A DNA stretch of 64,000 nt from Synanceia verrucosa (taxonomy: Eukaryota > Chordata > Actinopteri > Perciformes > Synanceiidae): NCBI GenBank assembly GCA_029721515.1, contig CM056566.1, positions 20,986,269 to 21,050,268 on the forward strand, given 5' to 3'. Below, piece by piece: positions 25,501-38,072 of this stretch. Position numbers and translations under genes: made by a program. Below the pieces are notes generated by a model that saw only the letters and a list, made by a program, of their open reading frames with translations, had not been told where the DNA came from and ran no database searches. The stretch's first letter is position 1. Every line of letters starts with the position of its first letter.

Positions 25501-28500
25501 GAACGCCATGTTCTGAACACACGAACACAAAGGTGTTGTACCGAAGCACAGTGGTGACGGGAGTCACTGTGTGAAAACATAAAATGGATCAACTGATCTG
25601 AAAAAGGTGTCAAATCCTCTTCTTACCATGAGAGCCCAGATCCCATTTACCCTCAGTGCAGGACTGTCACTCTGGGTCAGACTGCATAGTAACTCAATCA
25701 CTCCTGACTCCAGGATGGGCTGCAGATCGACACAATCACATGGTCTCAAATGGTCTTCATGTAATGCAATCTGTTCTGTGTGTGAGTGTGTACCTCTTTG
25801 CTGGGTGAGAACTCCAGCAGTAGATTGCATAGTGTAGAGGAGGCCATGACCAGGACTTCATCCGGGGCGTTCTGCAGCAGCTACACAGCAGCACAGCATG
25901 TCGGTGAGTATGTGTTCATACTGTTTATTCTCCTACAAAGACGTACGGAGATGTGCTTTGCTGTAAGCTCTCCATAAACTGACCTTCATGAGGGGTTTCC
26001 ACACTGCGTGGTCATGGAAGCTGGTCCTGAGCTGCTGCACCGACCGAGAAAGACTGTGAAGACACCTGAGGGGAAAAAAAACAAAAAACAAATACATCAT
26101 CTATATTTTTTATTATTTGATAAAATTCCCAACAAAACCTTGTATCTTATATACTGCATTTATTATATTTTTAATATTTCATTTCATCAGCAATTTAAAC
26201 CAATTTTGGTCCTAAATATGCCTAAAAAGTAAACAGACAAGTAGATAAAAAATGTTAACTGTGAAAGAGGGATGCTATTGAGACAGCTCATTAGAAATAT
26301 ATACAAATTAAAAAGCAATAGTGCCTGTTTAAATGTAGACATTCAGAGGACACATTAGTTAGTCTTTCTTGCCCCTGTACCTGACGGCTGCCAAACGGAC
26401 TTTAATGCTGGATTCTGATAGGCCGCTGACTATCCGGTCCATCATGTTCTCCGTCTCTGTGATCTGAAGACAAGAGACAGGCAGAGGACGGATGAGAATA
26501 TAAATACAAAGAGCCATACGCAATTATATTTCTGCAAACACTCAGGGAAAGGTGACCTTTTTGCGTATGTCCTCATCGTTGGAGCCTAGTGAGGCGTAAA
26601 GTTTGAAAGCGGCTTGTCTCAGTTCGTGCGCGTGCTTCAGGTCATGGTCCAGCTGCAGACGACAGGAAGTGAACTGGTGTGTGATGTCAACAAGTGGCAG
26701 ACAGTTTAGATAAAAAGAGACAATATATCTCAAGTTGATAAGAGTCAAACTATTTTAAAGGCTCATAATTAGACTCAGTTATTAGTTGCTATCATCAATT
26801 CAGATTAAAAACTGCCTTTAATTATCAACAAAAATAATTGTAATTATCATTAATGGCCATTAAGGGCCACCTGCAACACTAATGACATCCCCATCAGCCT
26901 CAGCAGCACTTTGTGTTTAATGCATGGAAAACATATCTGCTAAACTTTAGCATTCAGCGTAAAACACAAGCTCACAGTGCTGCTCAGACCCCCTGACCCA
27001 CCCTCTTGATGTCAGTGATGGCGGACACAGAGCTGGGATATTTGAAGTAGTCGGCCAACATGGCCACCAGGTGGTCGGTGGTGCTCGCGATCCTCTGCAG
27101 CTCCACGTCAGGCTCCATCAGGTAGGCCAGCGTCTCCGCACCCTCCACCCTCTCCTCAAGCAAATGCTCTTTACTGCACATCCGCACGAGGCACGGCAGG
27201 GTCTGGATGAAGAACAGGAAGTCATTAAACATTAAATACAGAGGTGCCACTAATATAATCTGATAATATTAATAATAATAGTCTCAGAATGGCCTGACCT
27301 TTAGGACTACGCAGCTGTCGTCCGTCCTGATGGCACCCGCTCGACACATGTACGTTAGACTGGTGCAGAAGGAGACTCAATGAAAACAGGAAATGTAGTC
27401 ATATTATTAGTTAACATTAGTTAATATTTCACTCACCATTTGGCTGCTGTTAGCTGCATTTCAATGGGTTGATCCCTTTGCATCATTCTGACAAATACCT
27501 GAGAGAGCAGCTCACCATCCACCAGCACTGGCAACAAAACAATACGAGATAAGAAACTGTGCAACTCGTGCGAAGAAAAGAGACGAGAGAAGATAAGAAA
27601 AGAGACTCACCATTCACCAGTGTCATGGAGACCTGAGTGTTCTCATAAGCCAGGACTGAGAAACACTTTAACGCCTGCATCCGGACCTGGCGAGGCGACA
27701 AGATTCAAAGACTCAAGATTCAAGGTCGAAAGGAAAGAGAGTTGACGTGTGCAACTGTGTGAATACATATATGAAGAGTGATTCGTATACCTTATAAGAC
27801 GGTGAGATAAGAAGAGGGGCGATGTTCTGGATGGCCCCGTGGTTAAAAAGAACCGTCTGGTGCTCTGGGGTCTGGAGACAACAAACTTCCAGTCAACAAT
27901 AAATCTTGGCCTGGATACTGTGGACTCCACTGTGTGCGTGCGTGCGTGTGTGTGTATGTGTGTATGTGTGTGAGAGACACCGAATACCGGCAGAATACCT
28001 TGCAACAGTGGGAGAAGATCTGTGTGATGTACTCCTGGGTTCTCTGTGAGCGGCTCAGTAGAGACATTAGATGGGGAATCACAGTGGGGTCCTGAAACAT
28101 AAATCACCAAACATCTCATATCTAGCTAACGATATCTGTGTTTAGGGGCAGAATGTGGATTTATATGCTATGTATGTTGTATATACAGTGATTTTATTAG
28201 CTATTTGTGTATTTATATGTATATTTATTAGACCAGCACCCAGTGTAAGGTTAACACAGTAACCAAAGTATTTGTTTATGTTTCTGAAATTGTTAATACA
28301 CCAGTATGTGCAACTTCTTTAATCAAAATGATTTATTCAAGGCTAAAATATAATTATTTAACATGCAAAAAAAGAACAAGACAACCTACAGTGTAAAGCA
28401 GCTGCACAGGGGTGACTGGACTGATGAAGACTGTCCTGAGACATCGTAGACAAGCTTCAATGAAGATCAAATCTGGACACAGAAGACCTACAAGCGATAA

Positions 28501-31500
28501 AGCACAGGTGTTGTGAAGGTCTGTGTCTCACCAAAGATGTTGTTGTCCTCCTGCGCAGTAACTTTTTGCATGCACGAGTGTACGAGAGTGTGTGTGTGTG
28601 TGTCCAACCTTGAAGAAGAGCAGGGATGATGTGACAGTCCACCAGGGACTTGATGTTGTTCTCGGTGCCCATTGCCAGGCTGCCCAGCACCACGGCACAC
28701 TCTGTCCGAAGCTCCAGACTGGACGAGCCCTGTTGCAGCAGGTATAGTAATCTGGACACAAAGAGCAAACACACACTGATGGAAATTCACTGTAGGGGGT
28801 AGATAAACTGTAATTAATAAAAGTGCAGGGTAGATGACGATAGTGAGTTTAACTTTCAGGCTCGGCTGTAGGTCACATCTGTATCTTGAGCATACTTGAA
28901 TGAAGTGAGAAGGAGTGGAGAGGAGACGTACCTCGGCACAGCTCCCAGGACAATCAGATTGGCCTTCTGCTTGTTGTTTCCTATGACAGCATTCTTCATG
29001 TCACTGCAAAGACACAAACACACAGATGAGGATCCTTTTTGGCAACTGAGACAAATTTGATATCAGTAAGTTTTTGACAGTGCTGTTAATGCTTTAGACT
29101 CTGGAGCATTGTGTGATTTTTGTCCGACAGATACAAGAAAACAATATGTGCATTTAAGGAATATGGGAGTAATGATTTGGGAAATTCAAAATTATTTTTA
29201 CTGTAGGCTTTTTACTAACATCTAATGTTACAGGGTGAGGTAGGACCTACTGGGCAACAATCTGTAGTTTTGTTCCCCAGTTTAACACCTTGTTACTACA
29301 TATATGGATCGGTACATAAAATATCACACTGCAGGCCTTAATATTAACACACTTACACATACAACTTTTATCCGAAAAATGACTTTGAGCACTAGCACAC
29401 TGTTTCATTAAATGATTCAGCTGGATCACAAAAACATATACAAATGGGACCAGAGAAGATTTACAACAAACTGATGTACCACATATTGTTGTGGGACACT
29501 GAATGACACAGGTGATTTGCATGCATCATTTCCTCAACCCTACAAGTGCCCCAGATGATATCATATAGCAGGTGAGAGAGGCTAATGGAAAAGTACAGCT
29601 GTAGCAGGCAGTCACGTCAGTCAGGTGCTTGACTAGCGGAGCGCTAAGAGCCGTAACCAGAGCTAGCCCCTTTAGAAGTTAAAAATAATGATGATGAAAC
29701 GGTCAGAGTCCAGGTCGCCGCATCGGGTGAGAGTTAGAGTAACACTGATGAGTGAAATGCATTTTAAAATAGATCATCATATGACAGTCTGTGTATGTAA
29801 ACAACAGAGAGGTCATGCTCACTCAGCCAATGCATTTCAGCACACAAGCTACTGCATATCAGGAAAAAATATAAGCTACAGCCAAATGCTGTGCCGAATC
29901 CATCAAACTGAAAGAACAGGCTGTCATTTCAAAATGCATATAGATAAATATAAAATGTCCTGCTGAACTTACATGACCCCCTGCAGAACTTTCTGTGGGT
30001 CTGGGTCAAACAGTCGGTCAACATAGTGGCGACTAGTGGCAGTGACTTCCTGCATGAAGACAAATATTACAAGAAACATTAGTGACAACGTTAACGTTTT
30101 CCACTGGTATGGCTTGCTATCTCACACACACAACAGAAAATAAAGATATTGTTCGGATGTTTGCATACTTAATGACCTTTCATACAAATTAATTTAATAA
30201 CAACTTAAAGTTGAGAGGCTGATAAAAAAAAGAGCCTGTTGAGTTGCATCTAAAACAATAACATGCAGAAGAAGAAGTATAAAATGTTATAAGAACACAA
30301 GCAATAAACACAGTGCAGAGTAATTCATTTTATGATAAATCTAACATAAAAGCATCTGAAAGACCCACAGTCATGCTCACTAACACATGCAGCAGCATTC
30401 ACAGGCAGGGTCCGTTACAAGCTGTCCTATGGCATCCAGTGGCTAACATGTGACACCAGAAAACCATGTTTATATCGCTGACAGATCTGACCAGAACCTT
30501 CCCAGAACCCAAAGGAGCGAACATGATCAGCAAGTTCTGTACCTGCATATCCCACAAACATTCGTTGTATTTTAGCTTACATGTTTGTCACGCATGATAA
30601 ATACATATAGTTTAATACAATATACACAACAGCTGATTTACTTGTGTTCAAAGGAGTAATAAAATATAAGCTATTACAATGCCTCTCCTGTCTTCATGTA
30701 CCTAACTTGGGGGCGTTAACCGTATTAGCTAACTATTTAACGTTAACTTCAGCTAAATTACACCTGGGAACCTTTACCAACTGCTAGAAGACATTGTAAT
30801 GCCATGCTGTAGCTAACGGATAGACTTTCGGCTGCTGACAGTTTATTTTTATTTGATTCCCCTTCAGTGAACTCCTAAAGAAGTCGCTGCTGGCAATCAG
30901 TGCTTACGTTAGCTTTGCTAGCTTAACCGTATGCTAGTGGTTAGCATTGCGTTAGCTAGGTTAGCAACGTTGTGTGCTATTAGCAAACTGCAGCGGTTAC
31001 GGAAAAATCGTAACCGATGGTTGGAACAAAAAACTATTGCCAGCCACTTATATTTCATTGTGCATTGCGGAACATTTTAAACGTGTCTGTACCAACGATG
31101 ACAGCACTATTAGCAGTTAGCTGCTGCTAACTCACTCCGAGTGACACTGACAGGTACTTCGTTTGTTTGTTTTGTACGCCTTCACGCACCGAAGTTGGTG
31201 AGCGGAACACGCTAATCGCGTTCATCCCTTCACATGTTGAAGACGCAACCGCCCATCCGGGCGAGGCCAGGAGCAAAAACTATCAACATCAGCTACGTAG
31301 GCGGACCGCTAGAGTGCTACATGTTGCAAAGCCTTTAACTTAGCTCGCAGGCTAACAGAAGACATGAACCATTCATAGTTTGACAGTCCGCAGCTTCTTC
31401 ATATGACTGAATAAATGGTGCACACTACACAATGCTCTAGTGAGCGTACGGTTAGTTTAACACTGCTACTTTAAAATAAGAGAGTGACACTCACAGACAG

Positions 31501-31539
31501 CACACTGATGCGGAGCGGGGCCTCCAACAAGCACGCCAT
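22595..31539 (-). CDS. armc8: ARMC8, armadillo-repeat subunit of the CTLH/GID E3 ligase
   Basis: Twenty-two minus-strand exons: 31539-31495, 30049-29973, 29003-28932, 28751-28609, 28487-28390, 28091-27999, 27871-27791, 27686-27611, 27527-27437, 27359-27299, 27202-27002, 26652-26557, 26463-26381, 26065-25984, 25880-25794, 25719-25627, 25512-25363, 25099-25004, 24782-24687, 24499-24427, 23893-23800 and 22628-22595. All are GT-AG and in phase, summing to 2022 nt (673 aa plus TGA), the length of human ARMC8. The start is [10 protein letters not shown] and the end AMQQYLA. The protein is a stack of armadillo repeats (for example [16 protein letters not shown] and NGIWALMNMAFQ). ARMC8 is a scaffold of the CTLH ubiquitin ligase and promotes alpha-catenin turnover. 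It lies head-to-head with dbr1, as in human. No broken exon was found. Confidence 0.97.
23076..23491 (+). mobile_element. TTAA-bounded miniature element, copy D
   Basis: Plus orientation, left end GTAACTCTTGAGTGCCA (one TTAA base changed), right end CTCAGTGAGTTAA. It lies downstream of the armc8 coding region between exons 21 and 22. Confidence 0.85.
25200..25300. repeat. fragment of a GGGGTGGGAAAAA-type fish repeat
   Basis: GAGGGGTGGGAAAAAATATT followed by ATATCGCGATAC is characteristic of a dispersed fish repeat, possibly related to the AT-rich elements in inverse orientation. Confidence 0.5.
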
Positions 31540-32753
31540 CTCTCTTCCCCCGATCGAGCGCCCCAATCGGCGCAGCACTTTGCAGACACTCCGCCCCCCA
31601 GAGCAGCTGTGAGCGGCTTTTAAAAAAGTAACTGCGGCTAAATCGCGCTTCTCCTCACCAGCGTTAGAACAGAACACCGAACTATATTCCTCTGTGTTCG
31701 CGGTTGTAAACACCAGCAGCACATATACAACAAAATCCACAGCACTGCTAAGTTGACGAGCCGTCTGTCAGAATGTGGATTGTCAATGAAGTAAATTTTG
31801 TTTATAAATGTGACGTAGGTGGTTTCATTGAATTAGATTCGACACAGTAACTTCACACACATAAACTACTTAATGACACAAAAATAAAAGAAATACAGAC
31901 TGAATAATACATTAAATTTAGCTGTATGCATAAGGAATAAAGCGTGAAAAAAGAAAATGTATTCTACTTTTTATGATGTTGAATCTGCCGCCGAATATCA
32001 AACACAGTTTGCGCAAAATGGTGACATTTCGCGCATGCGCTTTAAAGGGTAACTGTAAGGTGGGAAAATTCATTCTCTCGCTAGCGTCTGTATACCTGCA
32101 ACATAAACATGATTTTCAGAAAAAGTTTGTAACTTTATGAAGTATAAAATTGAACAAACGTCCTTTTCAGTCATTTATTCACCGCCGTAAGTACTTACTT
32201 GGCTCTGTTTTTGTGTTCGCGTGAATAATATGTTTTCAACACAGCGTTATGGTACATTAGATTAACTACGTAGCCTAGCTAGCATGTTGGCATGCAGTTT
32301 CGTTGCTAACTGTGTTGTAGCTGGACATAACCACACAAGGCAGATAAATTATTACAAACGGTCGTGTGGATACTCATATTTGGCTATAATGTCAGGTAGC
32401 AGCAGCTCCATTTGCCATATACAAAAGTGGTAAAATATGCAACTTTTCAAGCAACGGAAAGACACTGAAATACCCAAGTTTGTACCCTAATGTCTGGTGC
32501 ATCTTTAAGTATTTAGTGTTTTCACAGTGATCGTATACTGTCCTCCTTCTGTGTTAGCGTCTCTTCCTCGCCATCATTGCCAGTTCACACTTTTTATAAA
32601 AACATGTCCGATTTTCAGCAACTGATTGATTGTATTCGTTTATCAAAACAGCTATCAGATAGAGTCTGTGATATGTGATTTATATCTTTATAGACTTAAA
32701 ACCATGTTATGTATCTCCTGTTAGGAGAACAGCAGCTTACCTGTTTGTGCAGC
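31540..32753. promoter_or_regulatory. bidirectional armc8/dbr1 promoter region
   Basis: The start codons of armc8 (minus) and dbr1 (plus) are 1.2 kb apart with no other gene between. The interval must hold both promoters and 5' UTRs. It includes a near-palindromic NRF1-type site at 32031-32040. I could not place transcription starts or a 5' UTR intron. Confidence 0.6.
32031..32040. promoter_or_regulatory. NRF1-type motif GCGCATGCGC
   Basis: With its flanks (C-GCGCATGCGC-T) it matches 11 of 12 positions of the NRF1 consensus. It is self-complementary and sits between two divergent housekeeping genes, typical for NRF1. Function is inferred. Confidence 0.55.
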
Positions 32754-35628
32754 ATGAAGATAGCTGTAGAGGGCTGTTGCCATGGGGAGCTGGACAAGAT
32801 CTACGAGACAATCGGCTATCTGGAGAAGAAGGAAGGGGTTAAAGTGGACCTGTTGCTTTGCTGTGGGGACTTCCAAGCCGTGCGAAATGAAGGAGACATG
32901 AAATGTATGGCCGTACCGGCCAAGTACAGATCTATGCAGACCTTTTACAAGTCAGTTCTTTGTTTGTTTGTTTTTTTGGGGGGGGGGGGGGGGTTTAAAT
33001 TGAGTGTGTTTTGACTTAGTGAAATTACAACTTTAACTGTCACTGTCTTTTTTGCAGATACTATTCTGGAGAGAAGAAAGCTCCAGTCCTTACCATCTTC
33101 ATTGGAGGGAACCACGAGGCTTCCAACCACCTGCAGGAGCTGCCTTATGGAGGCTGGGTGGCACCCAACATTTATTATCTAGGTAGGCACCAGTAGACTA
33201 AAGTTGTGGTTTTTCTATGATATCTGATGATTCCCAGACCTGACATGACTGTAATCCTGTAGGTTATGCCGGTGTTGTTCGCTACAAAGGGATTAGAATT
33301 GGTGGCTTATCTGGCATCTTCAAATCACGTGACTACAGAAAGGGTGAGTTTTTGACTATTTCAATGGTTGAAGATATAAGAACACTGTGCAATATGTTTA
33401 CAAGAAATGTGTGCTCTTTAAGGTCACCATGAATTCCCTCCATACAATCCTGACACACTTCGAAGTGTATACCACATTCGAAATATTGAGGTATTCAAAT
33501 TGAAACAGGTAAATATCATAGATTCAACTCATTCCCATTTCAGTAGGTTTGTCTGTTTTAGTTCAGTGTATTGAGTCAGAGATGTTCATTCCCACTAAGA
33601 TCCAGATGCCCATAGACATTTTCATGAGCCATGACTGGCCTCGTGGAATCTACCACTATGGGAGTACAGGGGAGTTGTTGCGAAAGAAGAAGTTTCTGCG
33701 TCAGGAGGTGGAGACCAACACTCTGGGGAGTCCTGCTGCTGAGGAGCTCCTCGCTCACCTCCAGCCCAGCTACTGGTTCTCTGCACATCTTCATGTGAAA
33801 TTTGCTGCTGTTATGCAACACCCGGTGAGAGAGACCATCTTTTGCAGCTACTCTCAGTATTAGCCACTGATGCATTTTAGAGTTCTTAAAATCAACACAC
33901 TTATAGCTGACAGCTAATTAATTTATAGCAATTTCACCAACTCATTGAATGTTCTTGTTTTTAGCCGAAAGCTAATGCTGCCCCACGTGTGACAAAGTTC
34001 CTGTCCCTGGATAAATGTCTGCCCTACAGGGAATTCTTACAGGTGAGACAAAGTCTTGTTGTTAAATATGCAGTGGTCACCATCAGTTTTGAGATACAAG
34101 AGTGATAGCTCTAGTTCTAAGCAACAATGTGAACGCTTATGTTGCAGATAGTGGATGTTGCAGAGAGACCAGGATCATCTGAGGGTCTTGAGTACGATCC
34201 AGAGTGGCTTGCTATCCTGAAGGCCACTAACAGTCTACAGAGGACCACCCCTCACCCCTGGAACCCTCCAGAGAATAATGGCTTACACGAACGGTACACA
34301 GATGTTTAGACGTCAAATTACAGGTGGAGCAAGTGTAGTTACTTGCAGACAGGATTAATGGATATGAATATTTTGAGCAGTTTCAGAGAGTGTTGGTTTA
34401 AAATGGAGCAGTAGACGCAGGAAATTACTTACTCCCTAAAATACATCTAATCAGAAAAAATATACATTCTGTGTTTGTTTTACAGCTTTAGTCCTGAAGT
34501 ACAAATGATATACAAAGCTTATTTAGCTGCAACCTGCACCCTTTCATAGCATGTCACATGTGAGGGTGTGAAGGTCTGTGTTTGTTTTATGGCTAAACTC
34601 AATAATGGTTGTCATAGATACTCGTGGAAGTCATCATTGCACTCAGTAGAAAGTTCATTTTTCATTTAGCTGCAGAGGTCATGTGTTTGTGGTTGTGTGT
34701 GATAGTTTGTGCATAGTTGGCCGTAGCTGTTGCAAATTTGAGCTAGTCTCTTTTTCATATTTGGTTTTATATCTTATAAGACAAGCTTGAAATGGATAAT
34801 AACTAGATTTATTTGACTACTTTAAAAAAATCTTTTGCATACTCATGCATTTTACTTAAGCTACATCATTTATACTATGGCTTATCTTCACTCATCAGGT
34901 GGGACTTCAGACCTTCAGAAGAAGCTATGATGAAGGTGATGGAGGATCTTAGTGGTGAACTTTCCGTCCCTGACAACTTCAGCCAGACCGTGCCGCCCTT
35001 TGACCCCAACAAGCCCCAGCCCCACACCACGCCCAGCCGCAACACCAACCCTCAGACGACCGAGCTCTGCGCCATGTTGGGTCTCACCGACCTCTACGCC
35101 CACGTTGTGCAGGGAGGCGATGGCATGGAGAGAATTCAGGGCAGCACTGGAGGGGAGGAGGACGAGGAGGATGATGAAAACGATGATGCAGATGAACCCA
35201 GCGAGTACCCAACCGACATTTCAGGATTGTCAAATTCGTTTAATCCCGATGAGATCACAATAGAGGATGAGTGGGAGGAAGAGGAGGAGGAGGAGGTTGA
35301 GGACAACTCCAGAGCAGCAGTGAAGGGGCTTCAGCCTATAGGTGAAGTCCACACCCCCAGCCGTATGATGCTACCTGCGCCAAAATCGTCGCCCATGAAC
35401 CTGCCTCCTCCCGCCCACTCTACACCAGCAGTCGATCGCTCTCACTCTGGAGCCGAAAGGGAAGGACGCTGCGAGGACGATGGCAACGAAGGCGCCCCAG
35501 CTTCTCGCATCCTAAAACGCACCAGCGATGAGAACGAGGCTCCCGACAGTAAAGGCACAACTCCCCGCATCAAACGCAGAAACCAGGTCATCTACACAAC
35601 AGTGGAGGATGATGAGGGTGAGCAGTAG
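32754..35628 (+). CDS. dbr1: DBR1, RNA lariat debranching enzyme
   Basis: Eight exons: 32754-32950, 33058-33182, 33263-33343, 33423-33508, 33606-33824, 33965-34042, 34148-34293 and 34899-35628. They total 1662 nt (553 aa; human 544). The product hydrolyses the 2'-5' bond of intron lariats in the nucleus. The metallophosphoesterase motifs are all present: GCCHGELD near the start, LLLCCGDFQ, GGNHEASNH, SHDWPRG and FSAHLHVKF. Together these supply the Cys, His, Asp and Asn metal ligands. The C-terminal domain runs through WDFRPSEEAM and NPQTTELCAMLG, then an acidic tail rich in Glu/Asp and a basic end (RIKRRNQVIY). Intron 1 is 107 bp and contains a 16-G run. The start gives MKIAVEGCCHGE, aligning with the family start. 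Confidence 0.97.
32978..32993 (+). repeat. G16 homopolymer in dbr1 intron 1
   Basis: Sixteen G residues start 28 bases after the donor of a 107-bp intron. G-runs near 5' splice sites can help splicing of short introns. Homopolymers this long are also prone to sequencing error. Confidence 0.8.
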
Positions 35629-38072
35629 AGATCAGGGTGAGATGAGGTGAGGACTCGTTTCTTTGTTTGCCACAGAGTGTACAGTTCTCAGCTACTTTTA
35701 TTGATTTGTAAAACTTGGTAATTAATTTATGTATTTACTGTCTGCTTTTTTTTTTTTTATACATTTACTGACGTGACGAAGAGTTATAGCTTTATTATAA
35801 CGCTCTTAAAGCAGACTGTACTCGACTAGAGAGGGTCAGTTTCTGGATTCAGCTTCCATAGAAAGGATTATAGCCTTCAAGATGTTGGCTCTTTGTCCGA
35901 ATATGATTTTTATATATTTTAATCAAACCAAGGACATTTTAGGAAACAGTTTTTTGTGACCATTTTTTCATAAGTAATTTAAAGAAAACCACATGAGTAA
36001 AGAGGCTATTCTTTTTGTTTTTAAGTAAATTAATGACACCGTAAGTCTTTGTACGGCCACAAACTGTGACTGTTAATGTCTTTTGTTTCACTTAATCTCA
36101 GGCAAGTGAAAGAAAAGCGATTAGCATTCTGCAGTCAAAGTCCCATTCACCGCTTTATTGAACACTATTCAAAAATCAAGTCTTGTTTTAATTGCACAGA
36201 ACACCAAACCTACTGAACAATAAGTGAAAGCTTAATGTATACAAGCTGTTAGTGTCTTGGGGGAGAACAATTCATTTTAGCTTTTATTTGACTATATATA
36301 ATTTAGAGATCCTTTAAAGTGAAGCAGAAATGATTTTCCCCACCAATATTTGTTTAAATCCAACACTTTTACAACATTGATTAAAGTCCTTCAAACAATC
36401 CATTCCAGTTTGACAAGTGTGCTCTGCTAAAATCAACACTCACTTTCATTTAAAATTATGACAATAATACGTAACATACAGTGTATTCAACAAGATCTCT
36501 TTACATCCATACGAAGAGCCAATGCAGTTTAGTCTAATGATGACAGCGTGCCACGTTATTGGTTTATAGCACAAGCTGATGTCAGGGAAACCACACAAAC
36601 ATGGTTCACAGAAAACGAAAACTGGGAATTAGGCACTTTTTTTGTTTTGTTTTCATCATTCACTTTCTCATTTTCTTCAGCCAAGCTTTGGAGAGCAACC
36701 AAGCACGCACCTCTTGTTTTAAGAGGGTCACATTAAGTCGAATGAAGAAGAAAAAACAGATTCAGATTTCATGTTCTATTACAACCTAGCCTAAGGACAG
36801 ATGAGGGACACAGTAAACACAAGACATTTTTTCCTGTATGGCATGATACACATTTATTACAACTCCTGCCTTTCATTCCTTACCTAATATATAATTTATC
36901 ATCAATCGGCCCCATCACTCACTCTAAACTTGGTAGGTTTTGTATTTTTTGCAATACTATTGAGCTGAAAATTGATAAATCGAACTGTTAAATGCCGTCT
37001 CTTTTGACAGTCATTCTTAAAAAAAAGTTCTCTAATTCCAGTTCCATAAACATAAATATTTGATTTCTTGACTCCTCTTTAACAGATATCTGAATATGTT
37101 TGAGTTGGACATTTGAGAATGTCATCTTGGTCTTTGAAAAACTCTGATTTCTGACTTTATGGACCAAGCAACAAATCGATTCAGCAGGAAAATAAAATGT
37201 GTTCTCGACTACAGACAGGTTTATGCTAATATGCAACAACATTACCGTCTATATTGTTGAGCTGCAGCCTGTTGTACCTCATGTTTCCTTATTAGCACTC
37301 AAGCAAAGCACTGAAACCCCAAAATGTGGGAACACGGCACTTCATCAGTCTTTCATTAAACAAGCAAGCCTCTTTGACCAAACATATCGATGAGAAACAT
37401 GATGTCAAATTGGTTTAAATGTGAGAAGTCAAAACACAGGAGAGTAAATGCTTTCAGATGGACTTGTGATGGGCTAAAGGTGCCTTGGGTCTGATGGGAG
37501 GTTAGGCAGGACGAGGGAGGGATGACAAACTAAGGGATCATTCCAGGGGTGCAATACGTGGTGATATTCACAGCAGGATATGATTCAAGTCTAGGAGGAG
37601 GCAAAGCAAGCGAATGCAAGCTCTGACAAAAGGAGAAAAAGAAAGGAGTCACAACCTAACATTTGTTTTCTTCGTTTTACAATGGTGACTTTCTTTGTTG
37701 AACGCATGTGCTGCTCATTTGTGCATTTTTATGCAATCGGCAAATGACGCAAGTCAGAATGACAACGAAAGAAAAATCACAATTAGTGCTAGCTACTACT
37801 AACAGACTCGCCACTGTCTTCCACATTCTTTTATTTTCCTCCTTTGTACTTTCCAAACGCTGCCTTCACTCTTCCTTTCCTCTCCTTTTGAATTTCTATC
37901 TCTGGATTTCTGTCTCCTTTGAAGGGAGGTTGAATGGAGGGTAAAGGGGGGGGTGAGTGGATGCTGGGCTTCCCCACATCAGGCTCACCCCTGCAGGTTG
38001 GTTGAAGGAGACGGTATGGTTGAAGGGCTGTGGTGGTGTGGATGGTGGGATACTGGTGGCAGTGGTGGAGGT
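35629..38072. other. convergent 3' UTR region of dbr1 and rab5
   Basis: The genes converge here with 2.4 kb between stop codons. A minus-strand AATAAA at 36154-36159 would give rab5 a 1.9-kb 3' UTR. The first plus-strand signal I see for dbr1 is ATTAAA near 36379, so the transcripts may overlap. No other gene is recognised. Confidence 0.5.
36154..36159 (-). terminator. polyadenylation signal AATAAA (rab5)
   Basis: Reads AATAAA on the minus strand, about 1.9 kb after the rab5 stop codon. Assignment is inferred. Confidence 0.4.

Noticed and set aside
29688..29966. 92-codon plus-strand open frame in armc8 intron 2
   Set aside because: No recognisable domain, low-complexity flanks and no splice or promoter support.
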